A stretch of DNA of 64,000 bases from Galaxea fascicularis (lineage: Eukaryota; Cnidaria; Anthozoa; Scleractinia; Euphylliidae), in assembly GCA_948470475.1 (NCBI GenBank), contig OX419339.1, positions 10,000,502-10,064,501 on the forward strand. Direction: 5' to 3'. A program made the translations under genes and the position numbers. The notes below the pieces were generated by a model. The model was not told the origin of the DNA. It did no database searches and was given only the letters and a program-made list of their open reading frames with translations. Shown piece by piece: positions 1-12,100 of this stretch. The stretch's first letter is position 1; each line of letters starts with the position of its first letter.

Positions 1-359
1 GTATGAGAAATTCAAAATCCCACCGGGCGTGTTTTAGAGCAGTTAGGAACCTCAGATTTTCACATTAAAATCCTTTGGCAATTATCTTCATTTCCCAATT
101 CATAAAGTTACATTCAATTCCGTGATAAGGCCTATTTTCAACGTCAAAAAATGGCAGGGAAAAATTATCCTTTTCGCGGTTAACATTGGGCATGTGCCCA
201 TTGAATAATAGCCAATGACGTTAGGTTTCTTTTGCTTTTTTGAAGAACAGCTGTCAGGTTAAACGGAAGTGCTTTGTCGTGATTTATCCCGCACACGATC
301 CAGACCATCCGAATGACCTCGCGTGTGCTGTGAGCGAATAATTCAGTCTCTTAGGAACC

Positions 360-441
360 TCAGCTTTTAATCTCACTGAAGTGATAAGAAAATGGCGACA
401 AGTGAACGGCTGCAAACGCTAAAAACTTAGAGAAGAATCTG
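360..441 (+). other. Candidate non-coding or leader exon ending in a strong splice donor
   Basis: An ATG in good context (aaaatggcgac, near 391) opens a frame of only 12 codons. At 441/442 there is a strong donor (aatctg then gtgagtagg). This looks like a 5' leader exon of a plus-strand transcript, but I find no matching acceptor that yields a protein. It could be an upstream alternative first exon of RBM39 or belong to another gene. Apart from this, 1-1258 holds only short chance frames; a second donor-like site (gataag then gtgagtg) lies at 1222/1223. Confidence 0.25.
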
Positions 442-1258
442 GTGAGTAGGTTTCAAAATATGCCAATGTTTGGATAATTGCAAGAGTGTTACGCCCATCT
501 CAGACGAATCTCTTCTGGTTGTGAACTCTATAGTCTTCTAAAATTAGAGGTCAAGAAGCTACTAAAGACTACAGAGGCCAGTACATGTAGTTTTGTTATA
601 ACCGGGTTATAACGTGACTGTAGTAAGCTTAAGTCTGTGTTCCATGAACGTATTGCGCAAACGGCAGACCGATTGTAGTTGACGGTTTTAGAATTGAACG
701 GAAACGTTCGTGTTCTGCCAAAAAATTTGTTTGTTTATTCATTCATTCAGATTAACGGCAAAAATACACTCAACGTATACGTGTCCCTCTGCCTTCGCTG
801 TGTTTTTTCACGGACAGTAAGTGCTGGCCAGCCCGCGAAATAGAATTGGAAGGTGTGAAAAGGAGTCCAAAAAGTTAGCTAGTGATTTGCACAATTTGGG
901 ATCAAATAGATCATTCTCTGAAGATTCCCCGATTTATTTACGGAGGTGTAAAACCAAGGAAAAGCAAGATGTGCAAGTGCGCGTTTTGGCACAAGTAAAC
1001 CTATTTCAAACTCCCAACTGCTGTATAAGTATGTCTATCAATATCGTTTTTTTTTTCGTAGCAAATGACGAGCAGTTCGCTTTGGTTGTAAATTGCACCA
1101 TAATTCTTTGTTGCCACGTCGGTCAGATTTTGTGTCACTGATGTGCACAAATATGTATCTGGTCAACATCGAAGTCAAGACCAATTGTTTGGATATGAAT
1201 TGCTTCATGTCACTCAGATAAGGTGAGTGCAAAGAGTATGGTTAAAGGTGGTTGTTCT

Positions 1259-1490
1259 CATTAAGGAGGGCAGGGATTATGAAGTGGTGAGAGCACTCGC
1301 CTGCCACCAATGTGGCTCGGGTTGATTCTCCGATCCGGCGACTCATGTGGGCTGGGTTGGTTGGTTCTCTTTCCTGCTCCGAGATGTATTTCTCCGGGTC
1401 AAAAATCAACATTTCTCCCACACAGCCCCACAAGCTTACAGCTTTCAATTGTAAATCGTGTATAAATAAAGTTACTTTACCTTTGTTTTT
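1259..1490 (+). repeat. tRNA-derived SINE-like repeat
   Basis: The head resembles a degenerate tRNA: an A-box-like stretch (gtggtgagagcactcgcct), then a B-box-like stretch (ctcgggttgattctcc) about 40 bases later. The tail includes ctgctccgagatgtatttct and ends in a T-rich run near 1481-1497. I associate this head and tail with a SINE family common in coral genomes (memory, not a search). Frames on both strands here, including a 104-codon minus frame, are chance readings of the repeat. Confidence 0.6.
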
Positions 1491-1672
1491 TTTCTCTAAT
1501 GGCATTTGATCTTCTCTTAAACAATACCTCTTTTCACTTATTCTTTCTCCAATCATGTACTAGTGCTTTTTGACTGTTGTTATTAGGTACAAAGGAAGAG
1601 TGTGGAAAGGAATCACTGGATTTGTCAATTACCTTGGATAATAATCTTGAGGATTGTACTGGTAATTAAGTC

Positions 1673-2013
1673 TTACTACGCTTCCCGATTGAGCGTGGCA
1701 CGAGGCAAGTTTGGCGCCCAAGTTTTACTGTTAAAACACTGATCAATGTTGTCATTGGTAACAGCGCTTGTTTCCGTTGGAAACATATCACGGTATTGGC
1801 GTCACCAGTGTTCAGCTATCGCGAGTTCCCGCTAAAATGTATGAATATTTAGTCGCCGCTTTGTCGTTCACGCGCTTAATGCATATGACGTCAATACCGC
1901 AAGATGTTTCCAATGGAAACCAGCGCTATTACCAATGACAACATCAGTGTTTTAACAGTAAAACTTGGGCGCCAAACTTGCCTCGCGCCACGCTCAATTG
2001 GGAAGCGTAGTAA
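1673..2013. mobile_element. Long-TIR foldback MITE, 341 bp
   Basis: Two arms of about 130 bases (1673-1804 and 1886-2013) are near-identical inverted copies. The left begins ttactacgcttcccgattg and the right ends with its complement, cgggaagcgtagtaa-like. The centre (about 1805-1885) is unique. The sequence aagtc occurs just outside both ends and may be a target duplication, though the spacing is not exact. It has no coding capacity. Confidence 0.85.
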
Positions 2014-3405
2014 CAAGTCAAAAACATTTTATTAAATTTTAGTCCTGTAATCAGTATAAGTGTTGATAGTTTCCCTTTATTGTGTGTGGTAGCATTGTAC
2101 TGTATTAGATTGAATATTATTAATAAAAAAAGAGAAAAAAGTAAAAAAACATTGTACTTGAAGACAAAGAAGTTAAAGAATGTCCCTTGATCCTTGTTAC
2201 TGTTTTGCTGCTTGAACAGAAACTGTGAAAATTAATTTGCAGCAGAAATTTTCAGTCATCTTGAACTGTAAAACTTTAGCTTATCTGTAAACTATAACTC
2301 CCTCAAAATTCTCATGCTACATGGTATTTTTTTTTTATTTTGGTACTGTATGTACACAGTTTTTACACTGACCATTTTTTTTCCTCTTGGGCACACATTT
2401 GCTGCTGTCGTGTTTGCACTGTGTTGTCACATTCTTAAATTCTAGAATACAGTTTTTCCACGTTTTGTGAGTAGTTACAAAGGGAAGAATACAGTTAATT
2501 TCTGAACAGCCATAAACATGTCAAAGTTGTGCAGGCAAGCAAGGCTGTATTTAGACAAGGATTTTAACTTGCAATTGTTATTAATTTGTTTTTAATTTGT
2601 TGCAATTGCTTAGCCTCAGTGCAAACTTCGTAGATGTGTACTTTCGTTTGTCAAGAGTTTTAAGTTCCTACATTTTGAGTCTTGTCAATAATCATAAGCA
2701 ATAGGTAGGTTGGTTTTACACAGAATGACTTGCATCATCAAACGCCTGTTGTTCTGTCTAAATCTACCTTTAAACTTAAAAGTTGGATAACAGCTGTGTG
2801 GTCGCATTTTTGTAATCTGATTTTCTTGTACTGAATTTTTCATTGGAAATTATCAAAGCAAGTTTTGCAGTACAAAGTACAAAGACAGGAATTATAGAGT
2901 TTCTTGTAAGTCAACATCTAGGATTGTGATTATGGTGCCAAGGTTTCGTGTTGTTGTCACATTGTCAAAATTGGGTTCATCACACTAGAAGCAGAATGTC
3001 CGTCTGCTGGATATTATTAGCAATACAGATTTAATGTTTTATCTATATTTATTGATACAAATTAGTCTTCCTGTTATGACTAAGTATTGCATGTAGACGT
3101 CCAGCAAGTGCTGACTTCATATACAAATAATGTTTTGTAGCTTGACTAAATACTAAGTTGTAGTGATTTTTTTAATAAAATCAGCCTTTATTTTTGGCAA
3201 GTTGGTGGTTTTTTTTTCCCATAATACCTAGCATTTACATTTTTCAGGTACACTCTTATCAGTATTAGCTTGTTCTGGGAAGTAACAAATTCATAATCAC
3301 CCTAAACTGTAGTTACAAAATTTTTGGGATTTTGGGAAGTACCAAGTAAATAATTTACTTTGTACTTCCCAAAATGCCAAAAACGTAACTAATTATAGGT
3401 AGAGG
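2014..3405. other. AT-rich intergenic or intronic stretch without a gene
   Basis: I see no exon-like sequence on either strand. If the CHMP1 gene to the right is intact, its remaining exons must lie here or left of the window. I searched by eye for the expected C-terminal coding sequence on the minus strand and did not find it. Confidence 0.5.
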
Positions 3406-3408
3406 TTC

Positions 3409-4100
3409 ATTCAAGATCCACCAAAGATCTTGACAAGATTCAGCTATTTCACAAGATCGACAAAGGATCCTTTAAGGTCTTTGACAATCCCAAAGATCTT
3501 CACAAGAAAATTGAGGATCCTGAAGATCCTCAAAGTTCTTGATAAGATCTCCAATTAGGATTTTTAAAGATCTTTGAAGATCCTCAAAGATCTTAGTAAC
3601 ATCTACAAAGGATTGTTGAAGATCTTTGAAGATCCTCAAAGATCTTGGCAAGATCAGTAAAGGATCCTCAAAGATTCTTGAGGATCCTCAATTTTCTTGC
3701 CAAGATCCTTAAAGATCTTGGCAAGATCCACAAAGGACCCTTAAAGATCCTCAAAGATCTGCAAAGGATCCTCAAAGATCTAGGTAAGATCTGCAAAGGA
3801 TCCTCAAAGATCTTGGTAAGATCTGCAAAGGATCCTCAAAGATCTTGGTAAGATCTGCAAAGGATCCTCAAAGATCTTGGTAAGATCTGCAAAGGATCCT
3901 TAAAGATCTTGGTAAGATCTGCAAATTATCCTCAAAGATCTTTGAAGATCCTCAAAGATCTTGGCAAGAAAATTGAGGATCCTTAAGGATCTTGGCAAGA
4001 AGTTTTGAGGATCCTTGTGAAGATCTTCATAAGGATCCTCAAAGATCTTTATAAAGATCTTTAAAGATCTTTGAAGATCTTTAAAGATCCTCAAAAGATT
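3409..4100. repeat. GATC-rich minisatellite, 32-bp unit at its core
   Basis: About 690 bases consist almost entirely of variants of aagatct, ggatcc and aagatcttgg. From 3753 to 3920 the array is regular with a 32-bp period (unit roughly aagatctgcaaaggatcctc plus aaagatcttggt); outward it degrades. GATC falls every 10-11 bases within each unit. Because the motifs are self-complementary the array reads alike on both strands, and the Asp/Lys/Ile/Leu-rich frames across it are artefacts. Confidence 0.95.
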
Positions 4101-4478
4101 TTCACCAGGGTTAATGACAGCCCTGGTTAACTTCGATTAAACTGAAACTGAGCATATCATATCCCATTCACCCTGGGCTGTACAACCTCTGGTGAGAAGA
4201 ATGATTATTCAAGTCTCTCTAGCTTCAATTCTTAAAGCCTGACAACAATATAGTATAAATGGTATGGTGTGTCTTTTTTTATAAGACACTAGTTGGGGAA
4301 TTGTGAAGTACTCAAGGCAACTCCTGTTTGGTGATGATATACTTTCTTTGCATCACTTGCAAGTTTGATCTAGTAGTGAAAATAGATACTGACCAGTCTC
4401 TACCATGCTGGTCTCTAGCCAACTCTATTTGCATCTTTATGTGATGCTTAGTTACAGCCTCGGCTTTTACATTTTTAC

Positions 4479-5474
4479 CTGTTTCATCATCATGGCACTT
4501 TGTACTTTAGAGGACACAGCATCCACACGAGAAGCAAGTCTTAAAAAGTTCAGCCCTTCATTTTTCTTTCTGATTGCATTTTCTGCATAAATCTTTGCTC
4601 CTTCAATGTTCTTTTGTTGCAAAGCCTTGAAAATATGAAAGAAATGTAGAAAACATAATGGTTCAATCTTCATTCCTCTCCCAAACTTACACTTTCGAAA
4701 AACTTCCTGGAGTTTGTTTCATGCATCTGCATAAAGGAAGGACCAAAAAAATTAATGTAACCTTCCTTGAAGGATGGAACAGGTGGTGTTAAATACACTG
4801 TGTACATGTATTTTTCAATTGCCAAACAGATGATTAAATGAAACTGTACCATGCATGCATGCATGCATGAAGCACTACTATCTCGTATGGACATGTGGAA
4901 TAGAACCTTGTGATGACAAACCTCGTGAAATTCCCATCATATAAATGAAAACAATCCAGAAGCTCTCACTTCAAATTAATTTACCCTGATAAATAATGAT
5001 TGCCATCACTCAGCTGAAGCTGCACCCAACACGGATCAACGAGGATGAAAATTCTTTACTTGCATTATCTTCGATTGTGAAATACGGTATGTTTTCTTTC
5101 AAGAGTTCATAACATGCTCCAAGGGGGTAAGACTTGAAACAATATTTTTAGCTAGATTAAAATATAGGGTTAACATTACCTTCTTCACTTTTGCTTGCTG
5201 TGCCTTTTCGTCTTTTTCGCATTTCTTTGAGAACCTTTCCAACTGTTTCGTTGTAAACTGTGCATTTTACGAAAAACAATGTTACAAACATGTCCTCTTT
5301 GGCGAAATAAAAAAGAGTAACTTTAAAGTTATGGTAAAATGTCCAGCAGTTGCGGCTTACCTTGAGCTGGAATAAGGTATCTAAAAAGATCCAAAAAGAG
5401 TTAAATTAGTCCCTTGATGAGGGATACAGCAAATGAAAATTATCCATCAATATCTTACCTTCTATAGAAGGCAT
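4479..5474 (-). CDS. CHMP1: CHMP1 (ESCRT-III subunit), 5' half only
   Basis: Four exons join in frame: 5474-5459 (16 nt, start ATG at 5474), 5380-5361 (20 nt), 5257-5180 (78 nt) and 4625-4479 (147 nt), each with GT/AG borders. The 87 residues read MPSIEDTLFQLK, then a basic helix ([20 protein letters not shown]), then a stretch with [13 protein letters not shown] and [12 protein letters not shown]. These are the CHMP1A-type N-terminal core helices of ESCRT-III, which polymerises on membranes and recruits VPS4 in endosomal sorting and cytokinesis. The family is normally about 195-200 aa; the C-terminal half with the MIT-interacting helix is missing. It probably lies across a large intron left of the window. 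Truncation at the satellite at 3.4-4.1 kb is the alternative. The two tiny exons make this gene easy for predictors to miss. Confidence 0.88.
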
Positions 5475-5639
5475 CTCACACGTATTATTACCCAAAGTAT
5501 TAAATTGAAATGACTTTACAAATTTCCTCTTTGTAATGTTTCAGTCCACCATTATACTGAGACTAAACCAGTGTATATATGACGGCGAGTCCCAAAATAA
5601 TAACTAGTTTCCAGGCTACCTCCTTTGTGTGTTGAGTCA

Positions 5640-5822
5640 TTTTGCTATTGACCTAAAAAGGAAATGTTTACCAAATTAGGAGATTTCGGCCCTGATATTT
5701 TTTGCAGTCTACCCCTCACATCTCGTGGTATGACTCGTGTTTCGCCATCTTGAAAAGAAAGTTACCTGTTCTTGGGTTGTGAGTTTTCTTCGTCTTTTTT
5801 AACAGTTTTACTTAGAAATTTG
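5640..5822. promoter_or_regulatory. Divergent promoter / leader-exon region of CHMP1 and RBM39
   Basis: On the minus strand a donor (aagaacag then gtaact) at 5766 could end a CHMP1 leader exon. On the plus strand a donor (agaaatttg then gtaagt) at 5822/5823 could end the RBM39 leader exon, whose next acceptor is at 9114. The two would start within about 60 bases of each other, as in bidirectional promoters. I see no TATA box. This is inferred from splice signals only. Confidence 0.4.
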
Positions 5823-6451
5823 GTAAGTAATTCTAAAATTTAACGCGTTGCGTTGCTATTCTTCATAACGTTGGTGTCTAGCACAGTTATCAAATCGGAG
5901 TGAGATGTTAGTTTAAGCCTGACAAAAGCATGCGTGGTGATACTAAGATTTAGTCTTTTCAATGAAAATCCCGAGTTAAACTAACTCCCGTTTAAGATAA
6001 TTGTACATAATCGCTTTTCAGATTTTGTCAGTGGTCTGAAATATTAGTTTATCATAAACTTGATAGTTGATGTTTGACCGGCTGACTATGACGATTTATT
6101 TAAGTGTAAGCTTAATGTCAATTTTGCGAGGGCTCTTCAACGCTAGAGGGAACAATGATTTTGACTTTACATGGGACAAATTTTACGTAAAATAATTGAA
6201 CACCAAACTCGTAAATCATTTGTAAACGCAATGTAAGGGTGCCACGTATTGATGGGTACCTACACTATGTTATCATTCGTTCATGTATTTGGACCCTGTT
6301 AACTGAATATTTCATGTTTGAAACGCACCTAGAACCCTGACAGGAAGATTCCAAGGATTACTTTCAAAGTTGCAATGCCCATTGAAATCGACAGTGACCT
6401 TTCCACAATAGAAAAAGCAATAGGCTAGATCATATGAACCAATGATACATA

Positions 6452-6613
6452 CTAGTTATGTATTGCTTTCGGTGGTATACCGTGGAATATCCCACTAGTC
6501 ACTTGTATTTTCTTTGTATACACATGAGCCTTTAGCCAAGTGAGTATGCAAGAAAATACAAGTGACGAGTGGGATATTCCATGGTATGCCACAAGAAAGC
6601 CTTGCATAACTAT
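6452..6613. mobile_element. Short foldback MITE, about 160 bp
   Basis: The left arm (tagttatgtattgctttcgg, then ggaatatcccactagtcact) is repeated inverted at the right (agtgacgagtgggatattcc, ending aaagccttgcataacta). The arms are about 65 bases with a short loop near 6520-6545. It lies in RBM39 intron 1 if the leader exon at 5822 is correct. Confidence 0.8.
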
Positions 6614-8358
6614 TTAATAATACACTTGAAAATAATTACTCGATTGTGATTGGCTGAGAGCAGTGCATTTCAAGTGTAACAAAGTGTAGAAAGTGTAACA
6701 CCAGTGCAAATTACAACAAAGATTTTCGAAGTTAAAACGAAGAGACTCGAAGACTTCCGAAGACCAACCAATATATTTCGAAGACCGCCGAATATCGAGC
6801 GAAACCTTCGAAGATCGCTCAACACTTATGAAGATCACCCAAATGCTTCCAACTATTTACAACTATCACCTGAACACTTCTGAAGATCAACCAAATACTT
6901 CCGAAGATTTCTGAAGATTACCTGAACACTTCCGGTGATCTCTGGATATTTTCGAAGCTTCTCCAAGTTTCGGAAGATGAAGGGCAATGCCTTCTGTGTA
7001 CCTCAGTAGTCAATGTACAGTACCGCTCAAATGTAAGTAGACAGTACCTCGAAACTCAATCTTCGCGACTCAATCCTCGATACTCGGATGCTTTGAGTAT
7101 TGAGGCTCGAGTCGAGTGCAGCGAGTATCGAGTCAAGCGCTACGAGTTTCAAGACAAAAAACAAAGAACTTTTCACGTGATCAGTTTTTCATGTGTCTCA
7201 TCTCAAGGAGGGTTCGTTTTAAAGTGAAAAGCTTTTGACAGCTTACTGCAACAACCTCAGTATCTTAATAATATTTATCTCGTTCGTAGTTCGTCGTTTA
7301 GTATAAAACGGAAAAAATAATTTACAAGCAAACACGATACCAGCCATGATAGTACTCTTTACAGTTTTACAAAGTTTTACTTCGAACGATTATTGCACAG
7401 CTTTAGTGTGGATAGATTTAGAAGCGACTGTGTTTCCACTGTTGACATTGTCGGCTTGTTTGACAGCTGCCGAGTGCCGAAAAAGACGCAATCTTGTAGT
7501 TTTGTTCCCATGATTTTTCAACTTGGGTTAAGCGAACAAATAAAAGTCCAGCCAACTATGTAAAAAGACACAAAGTCAATCCGAAACAGTTGATGGAAAG
7601 TGTAAAAAACGTGACCATCGTGACATCGATAACATATACATGTATGCAAACTTTTGATAATTTGCCGAATGTGTAAACATTCGCAGCAGCTGTTAGCAAG
7701 GAAAGAGTTAGTTCTTCATTCAATGACCATCATTGCTACCAGACATGTTGTGCATTTTTGACTGAAGAAATGCTGTTTTTGAAGAGTTGTAAGTTCAATC
7801 AAGTTTAATGGAATGCACCGAACTGCTTAGAGAGAATATTTCAGCCAGGGAAGCGATCGTGTTACATTTTAAGCTCGTGAAAGAGCTGCCGAAAAAACTC
7901 AGTCTTGCGGTTTAGTTCTCTTCACTTATTATATGCTTTGATTTAATAGAATTTAAATTTTTCTGGTGCACTATACATACATGGAAAATTTAGGCACGTT
8001 CACAGCAACAAAAAACGGGCATATTTGCTAAATCTGGCTAATTAAAAATGTGGTGGAAGAACCGTTTTGAAACAGATTTCAGTCAAACACTCGCAGTCGC
8101 CGATTTCACTTTTGTTTTCTCTTATTGTTTGAGGTTCAAGAAAGTAATTGTTTCCTCGAAATGCGTTATCGAGATCCTCGAAAAATTCTTCAAGCGTCTC
8201 AAAACTCTGTACTCGAAACTCAAGCCTCGAACCGCGATACTCGATTCTTGATAAGTTCGAGGATTGAGTTTCGAGTCGAGACTGTCTACTTACTTTTGAG
8301 CAGTACTGTATGGGCTGAAGCTTTATAAGTAGTCTATTTTTTCAAGTGTATTATTAAT
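6614..8358. mobile_element. Composite foldback element, about 1.7 kb, with nested inverted repeats
   Basis: The outer ends are inverted copies (ttaataatacacttgaaaa at 6612 and ttttttcaagtgtattattaa near 8340-8358). A second inverted pair lies inside: 7013-7150 (tacagtaccgctcaaatgta, then Cys/Glu-like cga/tcga-rich repeats) and 8150-8312 (ending cttttgagcagtactgtat). Between the left outer end and the inner arm, 6720-6985 is a degenerate repeat of roughly cgaagatcaccnaacacttc. The centre (7160-8130) shows no transposase or other gene. Confidence 0.7.
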
Positions 8359-8359
8359 G

Positions 8360-8513
8360 AGTAATCACATGATTTTTCTCGTACAATTTGGAATAAATAA
8401 GTACTTGTAAATTTTTTCAAAGACCACAAATTGCACTCACCCTACGGGCTCGTGCAATTTTGTTGGTCTTACTCGTGCTTATTTATTCCAAATTGCACTT
8501 GGAATCATGTGAT
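8360..8513. mobile_element. Foldback MITE, about 154 bp
   Basis: Inverted arms: aatcacatgatttttctcgt at the left and tggaatcatgtgatta at the right, with ggaataaataagtac answered by gcttatttattcc. The loop region contains the paired words tgcactcaccctacgggctc and gtgcaatttt. A related design recurs at 54.04-54.20 kb. Confidence 0.8.
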
Positions 8514-8526
8514 TACCTATACTTAC

Positions 8527-8695
8527 ACCATGTCATAGAAAATACTTAGCCTTACATAATCGATGCAAGGCATGATGGGAAGGTCGGGTGTGATACCGTT
8601 GAATTACACTGATCGATGGGAAGGTTTGGTAGAATACCAAGAAATATACCATGGCTTTCCTTCACTCTGATTGGCTGTATTTTCTATGGCATGGT
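8527..8695. mobile_element. Short MITE, about 170 bp
   Basis: The ends accatgtcatagaaaatac and gtattttctatggcatggt are inverted copies. It lies directly right of the previous element, in the same intron or upstream region. Confidence 0.7.
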
Positions 8696-9114
8696 ATAAA
8701 TACTCGTATAACTGTACACGCATGCACGCATGTTAATACTAGTTTGCGTATATTACATGTGTATTGTGGGTGTATTACTCGCACATTTTGGTTCACTCAT
8801 CTCTGAGCTCTGTATTGGCAACAAAATGTATTTTGGCGTACCACACATTTGAAGCCTTTTTGAAAGCCAGTGAAATTTCTTCAATGCTTGCTTGTATTGA
8901 GTGTTTATTTCTGTATATCGCTGTTTTTTGCATAAAAAGCCCATTGAAAATAACAATACAACAAACATTAAGCCAGCTCATACATACTAGCGAGCCTTGG
9001 TCAGACACACACAACTCACATGTGTAATTTGGGTCACTTATTTCTGCACTGCACTGTACATGCCTATCTTCACAACTGTCACTAATCAGATATTTTCAAA
9101 TTTTTTCTCCACAG

Positions 9115-9128
9115 TCAGACTTGAAACC
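9115..9128 (+). other. RBM39 5' UTR part of the first coding exon
   Basis: A pyrimidine-rich tract (ttttttctccacag) ends at 9114, so the exon carrying the start codon has a 14-nt untranslated leader. The true transcription start therefore lies upstream, most simply at the exon ending at 5822. Confidence 0.75.
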
Positions 9129-12100
9129 ATGACTGATGACTTTGATGTAGAGGCAATGCTTGAAGCTCCTTACAGAAAAGAGGTGAGTTTAAAAAGGAAC
9201 AGTAGTATGGCAGTAATGTGTCTGGTGCATCAGTCTGTCAAACACGAGGTTTTCATTACCAGTAAAGCTAGGCAAGGGCAAGTCACAGTTAAGTGTTCCC
9301 TTGTAACATTGTAATCACTGGCAGTTAAGACCTTGTAAATTTTGCATGCTAGTTTTTGTGTTAACTGGAGACATGTATCCAAAAGGTTCAAACCGTGTGC
9401 ATTATAGCTGCTAGGTTACTTTGTTGAACCACCAAGATATTTGACCCCAGTATCTTATTTTCTGTTTTGTAGACCTGAAATAACAGCACAACTGGCCTTA
9501 CTGAGGTAGTTACAGGCAACCTCCTCAACTGACAAGACCTTTGTTTTTATGATCATCTGTGGGGAAATTATAACATTTTGTTGTGCTTTTTAAGGTTTCC
9601 AGGGTTTAAAGGCCTTCTGGTGCAAAGAAAGATGCCATTTGCAAAAACTGTGTTTAATGAGCTGTAATTTTCAATATTAGTCTAGAAACTTGACGATTTC
9701 ATTCACAGATTAAGTCAAGTGTACCATACATGATAAAGTTTTGCTATTTTTTTATGATGGAAAGGAATGAAAATATACAGCTCATTCTCAGTGTAGTTAT
9801 CCTGGGCTCACAAAAAGCTTCTTTTCAGCATTTATTGCATTGTCAGTAGAGAGGGTTTTTAAAGGCAGTGACAAATATTTATTTTTTAACCTTGGCAGGG
9901 TCTTGTCAAACAATTTGGTCAAATTCAACTTCTATGTATTTCTCTAATTAGACATGAGTGCCTAAGCTTTTGAGGTGTTTGTGAGAGGTGGGTATGTGGT
10001 GCTAAGCTTTTCTTTCAGCATTTGTAGTTACTGCTTTTTATCCAGTACAGATCTCCTTTTAGTGATAAAGGGTTATGTTTCCCCTGTTTAATCGTATTTG
10101 GACCAGAAACACAATAGGAAATATTGGATGCTTAACTCAAAGCCAATGATGTTTGAAGAGTAATTGTTGAGAATAAAGCTGATTAATACAAACTCGTTCC
10201 TAATTCAATCTGTGAACTCCCTTGTTGCAGACCCAGTCTTCTCAAGCAAATGGAAACAAGGGGGATTCAAAGAGGCACAGTGATGGTGAAGAAAAAAGAA
10301 AGCGGTAAGATGAAAAGGACATTTCACTCACAGCAGACACCAGCATATGACACCTTTTCCTTTCGAAATCGGGTTTTCTGATGGGAATCTATTTTGTTAG
10401 TCAGAATTACTGCATCTAACAAACAAGGCAAAAAAAAATTCAAGAAAATCATTCTGTTCATTTGGCAAGCAGATGATTTGGCCAACTTAATTTTCCCTTG
10501 GCTGTGGAAGAATGCTAAGTCATTACATCAGGAATTTCTGTTCCCTTCCAAGGTAGAACATTTTGTAGTACGTCCAGACACAGTGAAACCCTTGTAAACT
10601 CTGAGCGAATATTTCTGTTTTCGCCCTAGGTAGAAATTTTAGGTTTTCCAAGGCATTATAACAGCGGATGATCACTGGACTACAAGATGTCTGGTTTTTG
10701 ATGTAACAGGTTGAAGTAAAGGCAGTGGGGGAGGGATTGATCTAAGTTATTCCTGTTCACTTAAAACTTTACATAGTTACCCAAAACTCAAAAATATGTG
10801 AATTAACTGCTACAGATATGAGATCTTCAGACTGTTGTTAGACTTTGTTGCTTTGAGCTGCTTGTGGAATGTGTTAAGAGCCCTAGCTTATGTACTGCCC
10901 ATGGAATCTATCCTGTCTTGGCCAAATGCACCTGGTTTTGTTTCACACAAAATTCAAGAATGACGAAGAAAGAGGTGTAATGTAAAATCAGCCCAGTTAT
11001 TTTTTCAGTTTTGACATAATGCAAATGTATTTTTCTCTTTTGAGTTAAGTGCATCTAACAGGCTGTTAGTGTGTTTGCTCATTTGCTTTAAACAATGACA
11101 GCAACAAGGCCTCTGATAACTTCAGGCTTAAATATGCCATAGTTTGTGCACCTTACTAGCCTCTACAGATAGGTACAATTTGCCTCCTACATGTAGCTTC
11201 AGATGTGCCATAACATATTTTCTCTCATTTCAAACAGTTCTTTGCATCTGAACATGATCAGCTAAAGCAAATGAAGGTATTGTATTTCAGTACAACATCA
11301 GTGTTATACACTGCGGAGTCTTCGCTGCCACAACTGAGCAACTATCTTGACAAGCTGAAAGTTGAATGCTGTGGTTATGTCATGGACAGCCTGTTTACAG
11401 TTATCTGAAACCCTCCAAAATAGTGGTGTTCTGAGAACATCCATCAGCTGATGTGTTCCAAGGGAGGGTAGAGAAAGCTAATGTACGTACAGTTAATCAG
11501 TTGTATTCTGACAACTCTCCTGACTGTTTTTGTCAACAGAAGTCGCAGAAGCCGTAGCGGTAGTAAGAGTCGTGATAGGTAAGGGGTTTATAGTTGATTA
11601 TAAATATTTCTCATTAACTCAATTTTGGACTTTAGGCAGTTGTTTGAATGTATTTTGCTACTTGGAAGACTGCTATGAAACCTTTTTGTTATTTATGGTA
11701 AAGACCAATTTTTTCTAGTGGAAATTTTCAGCTTAAAATTTGTTACTTTCCCTTGGCTAAATTCTTCTAGTTCTGTACCAAGATAGCTCCTTCAGTGATT
11801 CATACATCAGAACTGTAATAACCGGTTTAAGGACTACGTAAGAGTTAATAAGGGTCAGGGACAACGTAAAAAGCTAAGAAACGTAAAAACTATTGAATGT
11901 GCAATAATAAATTGTTGACTTTTCTTAAATCAGGCACCGCCGACGTAAAAGTCGTAGTGGCAGTCGGGATAGGTAAGAATACAATAATCATGCGTTATCT
12001 TAGAAGTATACATAGAGCTTTTCATGTTTTATACAGGGTTGGAAACTAAAATTTTGGAGCATTCTCATCATAATGGCCAGTGGTGTTACCTCTGCATCCA

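Noticed and set aside
1242..1556. 104-codon minus-strand frame
   Set aside because: It lies across the SINE-like repeat and reads its complement.
3645..4094. Lys/Asp/Leu-rich frames on both strands within the GATC array
   Set aside because: They arise from the repeat itself, which is self-complementary. There are no splice sites or protein family features.
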